Part shown: one piece after another, positions 58,278 through 64,000 of the stretch
How positions within the stretch are numbered: the first letter of the stretch is position 1
How the letters are laid out: the number at the start of each line of letters is the position of its first letter
NCBI GenBank assembly: GCA_022496205.1
Contig: WTXD01000001.1
Span: 1,054,001 to 1,118,000, forward strand
Origin: Gloeopeniophorella convolvens
Taxonomy: Eukaryota > Basidiomycota > Agaricomycetes > Russulales
Direction of reading: 5' to 3'
Length of the DNA stretch: 64,000 nt
Program-made: the position numbers and the translations under genes
The notes under the pieces: generated by a model
Database searches by the model: none
What the model saw: only the letters and a program-made list of their open reading frames with translations
Told to the model about the DNA's origin: nothing

Positions 58278-60833
58278 TCACTGGCCTGGACCACGATTCA
58301 AGATGCTCAGCAGCTGCGAGTTCCGGGCACTGGGAGCTGCTGGGCGCAGAGCATCGTAGCCAGCGGAAGGTCCAGGGGCAGCAAGGGGGCCTTGAGCGAA
58401 GGGTAAACCAGGGCCAGCGTGAGGGGGAAGGGCATGGGGATGAAGAGGGACTCCAGCAACTACGGGCGGGTGAGGGCCTGTCTGAAATATAGGCGCACCC
58501 GGCATGACAGAAGGATGGGGAATAGGATAAGCACCAGGCCCATGGAAGTTGACCATCGGCGCATCGGGGGCCTATGGAAACCTGATGCGGGCGTCCCCGA
58601 AAGCGCACTGAGCAACTGAGCCTGATTCATACTGCCGCGAGTGTTGAATGGGCGCGGGTGATGGTTCGCAATCGGGCGGAAGGAGTTGCTGGTACGGGGA
58701 CGCACAGTGAAGACATTATCTGGGGGAGGAGGTGGATTAAAGTGACCTGTCTGAGGCACCGGGGGGAAGTAAGGTCCTTGGGTATTGGGATACATTGGCG
58801 ATAAGTTAGTGAAGTTATGAGGTGGCACGGAGCTAGGAGGGAGTGGTGCTTGAATAGGAACGGGAGGCATTCCCGGGTGGGCAAACTGGGCTTGCGTCGC
58901 AGAGGGGGGACCATTTAGGATACGCGCAGTGGGAGCAGGGGTCATCCGTGACGATTCGTCAGCCACCGTCTCTAGCAAAGCAAGTTGCTTCAGGCGTTTG
59001 CCATTCATGGGGATTCCAGCAGGTCGAGACAAGTAAGGTGAAAGATCAGCTGTGACCATAGACGAACCCCTCGAGTGAGCAGATTGATTCGACTGGGAGG
59101 CTGAAACCCTGGAGGATGTAGTGGACAGCGTGGCGGACGGCGGTGGGGATGACACCTGGGTGCTTGGAGAAGAATCGGCAGCGCGACCAGGGTCATTGGG
59201 AAGAATGCTGATGCCTGTCTTCTTCGATGACTTGGAAGGTGCGCGGCCGTGGGCAGTAGCAGCAGGAGCTTCTGCTACGACTGTATCGGTGGATTTGCTC
59301 GGCGTAAGAACAGCGCGAGTTTGAGAGCCTCCGCGAGATCCGGCAGCGTCAGGGACCGGATGAAGTTTCGAAGATGAGGGTGTGATGTTCTCAGTAGTAG
59401 GTGCAGTACCACTCTTAACATCGTCTGCGTTGACTGGAGTGGGCTTGGCAGACAACGTTAGGGCACTAAGCAAGCGGGCAAAGTGTGGATCCACGGCCTT
59501 GGAGTCCAAGCCGTTGGTCTCTGTGGCTGGCGCAACACCGACATGGGTAGCAACTGCCTCACTATACAGAGGTGAAGGCGTCTGCGGGTCGCCATTGTCG
59601 ACGGATGACGTTTGCGAGCTTGATTCTTGAGCACTCGGATCCGAATGAGCAGCGGGGCGAGAATGGAATTCCACTGCAGAAGTGTCGCTCTCATCTTGGA
59701 ACTCCTGCTTAGGTCGCGTGTCCTTGGCCCGTTGCGCTCGCCGCGGGAGCTTACGGGGCTTGCGTTCGTTAATGAGTGCTTTGAGAGGACTTTTGAAGAT
59801 CTCATTAGAATTGGCGCTCGTAATAGCTGAAATAGACGCACCCGATGAACGGAGAGATGAGATAGAATTTGCCTGGGACTGCCTTATTCCGTTTCCACGT
59901 AGGCAGATCAGCGAGCCTGAACCATTCGATTTTCTGTGCGGGGACGGTCCGTTACGGGATATTATGCATAACTGGGGCCACGCACGCTGATCTCCTTGCG
60001 CGTTTTGGTCTCGAAAGGAAAGTCTTCGGGCACACCAGGAACCACGAACAGCGAGATTTGCTGTTCTCTGATTTCCATCTCAATGACGCTCGTAGGGTCA
60101 ATTTGGCCGTTGAGATTGTAGCCTGTTTCTTCAGCAACCTGGACAGAAGTTATGACAATCCCAAGGAATGGGCAGAGGCACATACCTCACGTGCAGCACA
60201 TTCATGAGGAGGCTCGTTCTGGTTGATCTTCCCTTTTGGGAAACCCCATCCCGAAGAGGACTTCCAGCCTTTCACGAGCACCACCTGAGCAAGCCGACAT
60301 GAACCGAGAGTCACACGAGGAACGAGTATCTCCGACCTTATCCCAGGTGTCGTTGAGCATTATTGCGCCACAAACTGGGACCCGAGTCTTGTAGCGCATG
60401 AAGTGGTCGAATGCGCCGTCGTGATCACCGCTCCAACGCTCGAGGAGAGGGCAGGCTTGAAAGAACATCTCGGAGAACTTTTTTAAGGGTAATGAGGGGA
60501 ATTTGGGGTTTTCTTCCCGGATGAAATCCTCGTAGTACCAGTGCCTGAAGGAATAGGCAATAGGTTGGGGGGCAGGGAGGAGTGGAAAATGAGAGGACGC
60601 ACGCTTGCTCAACCTGGAAGCATATCCGCTCCAACGAAGCCAACTCTCCATCCGGAAGGTTGAGAATGAATCGACTATAGAAGCATTAAAGACGGGAAAG
60701 AGAGGGTCAGATCTAAAACACACCTGGAAAGATCGTCAAGGACTTCGTCGATGGTGGAGTACTTGTATGGATTTGGTGGGTGTGAGTGTGATGGTGCAGA
60801 TAATTCAGGGGACGAGGAGGATGACGAAGCCAT
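58278..60833 (-). CDS. DCP2: mRNA decapping enzyme Dcp2
   Basis: The start [20 protein letters not shown] leads to [20 protein letters not shown], then [18 protein letters not shown] and [20 protein letters not shown], the Dcp1-interacting N-terminal domain. The Nudix box spans an intron near 60150: [20 protein letters not shown] joins [10 protein letters not shown]. The catalytic Glu residues (REVAEE) are present. [21 protein letters not shown] and [16 protein letters not shown] follow. The C-terminal half is a long Ser/Pro/Thr-rich region with HLM-like leucine motifs, [15 protein letters not shown] and the terminal [11 protein letters not shown]. Dcp2 removes the m7G cap in cytoplasmic decay. 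A C5 tract at 58566-58570 breaks the frame before the last 90 or so residues; read literally the ORF stops at 58460. Confidence 0.9.
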
Positions 60834-61146
60834 GTTGGGAGGTGGAAGAAGAGAGAAAAGGGAGGAAAAGAGGGTCGCAGAAGGGGTGGATAGGCCACGG
60901 TGTTAAGTATCGGACAAGTGATTGTGCTTTGACACTGAGGTCGACTGGGCGCAACCTTCACTCGCCCACAAACACTCGTCAACCACCTCGGCTCTTTCCG
61001 TCTTAGCACGTGGCCACCAAATATCGCCCTCAACAGTGACACACTTGTTCTCACTCTGTGGCTGTATTATTGTATTATACACACATAATGTACCAAATTG
61101 TCCATGAAGATGTCCGAGAGCGATGTGGCTGTATCAATGCAGTGTT
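60834..61146. other. 313-bp spacer, DCP2 promoter and INCENP 3' flank
   Basis: Tandem minus-strand genes flank it. The DCP2-proximal part is purine-rich on the plus strand (GAAGAGAGAAAAGGGAGG), a fungal promoter-type CT tract on the coding strand. TATTATTGTATTATACACAC near 61065 is the AT-rich 3' flank of the INCENP gene. Confidence 0.4.
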
Positions 61147-64000
61147 TCAACGGAACCCCATGCGCCGGGCATATTCCCGCTCTTCCTCTTGTTTCAACCC
61201 ATCTGGCCCGGACCAGTTAGCCGAGCTGGACCGCGCACGGAACCTGCTCGTCCGCGTCCTGAATATATCCTCCATGCGCAGCGGGCGAACAGGCCCAAAG
61301 ATGTCGTCGGGGTTCATTGTGCTTTGCGACTCCAATGCTGCACGCAGCTCTGGAGACTGCGTCCACTCAGGCGCGGCAAACTTGGCGCGCCCTTCGTCTT
61401 CCGAGTCCGAGTACTCGCTGTTGGGCTCCGGGAGCTCGATCAATTCGCTCGCCATCGGTGGCTCGGCCTCGAGTAGCTGAGCCTGGGCACGGGCTGCCAT
61501 CTGTGACTGCACGACTTTCTTTGGCGGTGCATCGTCGTAGTCGACTGGCGCGGGTGCCTTGCCTTTGCCCTTGGCTGAGGCAGCAGCGGCTTTGGTGGAT
61601 GGTTTCTCCGCTGGAACCGCCTTGACATTCGATGTTTGACTCAAGGACGCGGTGGACGACTGCTTCGCAAGCGTCCCCGCTTTGAAGCTGGGATTTGGAC
61701 TAGGCTTTGTGAGACGGGTCGGCGCCGGGTCCTTCTTCTCCTTCGATGGCGGCTTCGCTTTCGGGATTTCGTTAACCACCTTGCGCTTCTTGGTGCTATC
61801 GTCCTCCACGGGCTGTTGTACGCGGTTAGTCGGCATTCCTGGATCGGCTGGATACTGAACGAACCTTTGTATCCACCTTGACAAGCGGACGCTTGCCCGT
61901 GGTCTCTTCGCGTTCTTTCTTCCGACGGTCAGCGTCGTCTTTAACCTTCTTTTCCTCCTCCTCAGCTTTGACCCTATCGAGCTCAACTTTCTTTTGGAGT
62001 ACAGCTTGACGTCTCGCTTCCATCTCCTTCAGGCGGGTTGCCTTACGATCTTGCTCCTCCTGCTGCTAGACGGTGTTGTCAAAATTGGTGTTCATGCAGT
62101 GCATGGGTCGGTCTCACCTTCTTGGCCACGGCAGCCGCTAGCTGGAGGCTCTTAGGTGGCTCGGTCTTGTTCTTCTTGTTGACACCGAGCATTGTGCTAA
62201 CCAACTTGGTGGCATGACCGAAAAATCCGACGGCTTGTGACGATTCACCACTCGATGACGCTAACGACATCTGGCTTTGCATGGCATTGGGGTGAGTCTG
62301 TAGAGTGATTTTGAGCTCGCCTCTAAGAAAGTCCTGGATGTGGTGACTCACCGCTACGAGGGCTACCGTTGGCTTGCCGCCCTCTAGAACATCCTTCCTC
62401 ATGTCATCATCAATGTCCATGCTCTGATCCGAGTCCTCAGCGACATCTTGCAGCTGCCCGCTCCGCCCCGTAGTGAATAATTCTTCCTCACTTGGGTCTT
62501 GCCGGGGACTCTTTCCCCCGATCTGACTTTGAGACGGCGCCGTGCTCCACGTCATGCTGTCCTCAACCGTTGTGATACCTGCGAATGGTGTCCACATCTG
62601 GTTGGTAGATGCAAATTTATCTTCCATCCTCCAGCTGTCATCATCATCGAGGTCATCCTGCGGCTCCTTCTCCTCAGGAACCGGCTGCGAGCCTGGCGAG
62701 GTGGCTTGAGTATCTTGACTGCGCGGTGCCCACCCAGGTACGTTCTTTTGAGGGTCGAAGATATTGTCAGAGAACAAGCTAGACTGGGTCGACTGCTGCG
62801 AGAGGGGTACACGTGGGGGAGACTTCGATAGTTTCGTCGATTGCAAGCCTAGACCAAACGGCGCGCGGAGAGGGTAGTCGGGGAGTTTGAAAGCCGATTC
62901 TTTCGGGAGAGCTGCGCTGTCCGTGGATGAAGACTTGAGGTTTGCAGCGGGCGGAGGAACAAAGACAGGAGGAGGCTTGTTGAATACAGGACCGCCGGGA
63001 GCGAAGAAAGTTGGCTTCTTAGCGACAGGCGGGGAGTCCGGGGGTGTTGTGGAGATGCTGATATCATTGGCAGATTCACGGGAGGTTACGCTGTTCTTAT
63101 CGCGTTTGGGAACGAGATCCGAAATGCTCAACCTCTTGTCCGTCTCACGGGAAGTCTGAGGTGCAGAGTCGGTGACTGGTTCATCAAACGTCGGTGGTGT
63201 GAGGGCACGGTTCGAAGGTGCAGGGGCCCCAACTTCGCGCATTAGAGTGGGCGCAGAGAATGAAGGACGAATGCTATTCGCCTTTGAAAATGCGTCGGTT
63301 GCAGTGCTCGAGACTTCCTGGATGGTAGGGAGGGCGTCGTACGTGCCTACTTCAGCGAGATTGCCAGCAAGAGACTTGCCAGTGCGCGCGCGGAGAGTTT
63401 CCACAGCCTTCTTCAGCGAGTCGATCATGTCGACCCCGCGGTCTTCCGGCATAGTATGAACATCATCCGCCGACTTTGTTGCACGAACATCGGCCTCAGG
63501 AACCCGGAGCGCGCTAGAGGCCTTCGGTTGTGGCTCAAGGTGGAAGAGCTCTGTAATATCCGCACTTGTTTTCGGCAACTTGGCCCTCCGCCCCTCGCTG
63601 TCGGTACCATGAAGTGGCATGCCATCGGGCAGCTCGCCACTTTTACGCTTCAAGCTCCCCGAGGGCGCCGCAAGCCCGGATGCGGTGACGCTAGCACGCT
63701 TGTTGTTTACTTCCATGGCTTTCGCTTCGCGGACCTTGGCGAGCCACGAAGTATGATTGCCAGTTAGTCCTGTTCCTGGAGTGGCTATCGGAGCAGGTTC
63801 GATGGAAGACCCACGGGTCTGTCGTGTGGACTTCTTCAGAGGGGACGGGGCACCAAGGCTCGGGAATTGAGATAAACTTGGCTTTCGGGCGAGTGTAGCC
63901 CCAGAGGGTCATCTTCTTTGAGAGGAACATCCATATCGACGAATGCAGATGATGAAGGGCTTGACGATAGGGACCCAGCTATGTCGTCTTCTCTATTGGG
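61147..64000 (-). CDS. SLI15: INCENP/Sli15-type inner centromere protein (5' end off-window)
   Basis: The C-terminal IN-box is clear: ELPEPNSEYSDSEDEGRAKF, APEWTQSPELRAALESQ, then TMNPDDIFGPVRPLRMEDIF and RFRARSSSANWSGPDG. This segment binds and activates Aurora kinase. Before it lies a Lys/Glu-rich helix (about 61830-62070), with VELDRVKAEEEEKKVKDD and RRKKEREETTGKRPLVKV, like the INCENP single-alpha-helix or coiled region. Further upstream come long Ser/Pro-rich sequence and a block NHTSWLAKVREAKAMEVNNK near 63690-63760, another INCENP feature. The protein is the scaffold of the chromosomal passenger complex with Aurora, Survivin and Borealin. A G4/C4 tract at 63899-63902 breaks the frame. 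More than 850 aa lie in the window. Confidence 0.9.

Noticed and set aside
1..64000. CRISPR arrays, rRNA operons, intact transposons, secondary-metabolite cluster
   Set aside because: No regularly spaced repeats, no rRNA core sequence, no transposase or reverse-transcriptase motif and no PKS/NRPS/terpene synthase signature were seen.

Overview
The window is eukaryotic nuclear DNA from a filamentous basidiomycete, most likely a mushroom-forming Agaricomycete. Almost every gene is cut by many short GT-AG introns, most of them about 45-65 nt. Genes are densely packed on both strands with 90-400 bp between neighbours. The encoded proteins are fungal: alpha-adaptin, Vps13, Hsp104, Dcp2, an INCENP/Sli15 protein, an Ime2/Crk1-type kinase and a DUF803 transporter. 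I see no operons, CRISPR arrays, rRNA genes, intact transposons or secondary-metabolite cluster. Exon junctions were worked out by eye from reading-frame continuity and GT/AG/branch-point signals.

Layout, left to right. 1-243(-): edge of an unidentified gene. 311-1720(+): DPH7 (diphthamide pathway). 1813-3751(-): TMEM135-like membrane protein. 4315-5565(-): DysF-domain protein, sharing a 138-bp promoter with 5704-6539(+), JAC1 (mitochondrial Fe-S co-chaperone). 6950-11174(+): DExH RNA helicase with dsRNA-binding region and a probable mitochondrial presequence. 11589-14961(+): AP-2 alpha-adaptin. 15098-18390(-): C2/RasGAP protein. 18704-19877(-): fatty-acid elongase. 21399-33155(+): VPS13, the largest gene. 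33506-37869(-): DENN-domain protein. 37870-40757: gene-poor, with one tRNA-like Pol III element. 40758-42674(-): NIPA/DUF803 transporter, divergent from 42833-45004(+), an uncharacterised protein. 45229-48367(-): HSP104, divergent from 48636-49305(+), NDUFS6 of complex I; the 268-bp gap carries a heat-shock-element-like site. 49942-53130(-): MAK/Ime2/Crk1-like kinase. 53885-55222(-): PRPP synthetase. 55223-58277: gene-free with a GC-rich, microsatellite-bearing core. 58278-60833(-): DCP2. 61147-64000(-): INCENP/Sli15, running off the edge.

The gene set is housekeeping: membrane traffic and lipid transfer (AP-2, Vps13, DENN, elongase, TMEM135, DysF), small-GTPase control (RasGAP, DENN), mitochondrial and Fe-S function (Jac1, NDUFS6, probably the helicase), proteostasis (Hsp104) and RNA or mitotic control (Dcp2, INCENP). 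The order looks like ordinary fungal gene packing, not a dedicated pathway. I did not find a convincing new multi-gene system. The most useful observations are a 6-nt micro-exon in NDUFS6, a probable HSE in the HSP104/NDUFS6 promoter, several single-base frame breaks in otherwise conserved genes (two at homopolymers, suggesting sequence error), a GC-AG intron, a tRNA-like Pol III element and one uncharacterised gene with a Cys/His-rich C-terminus.
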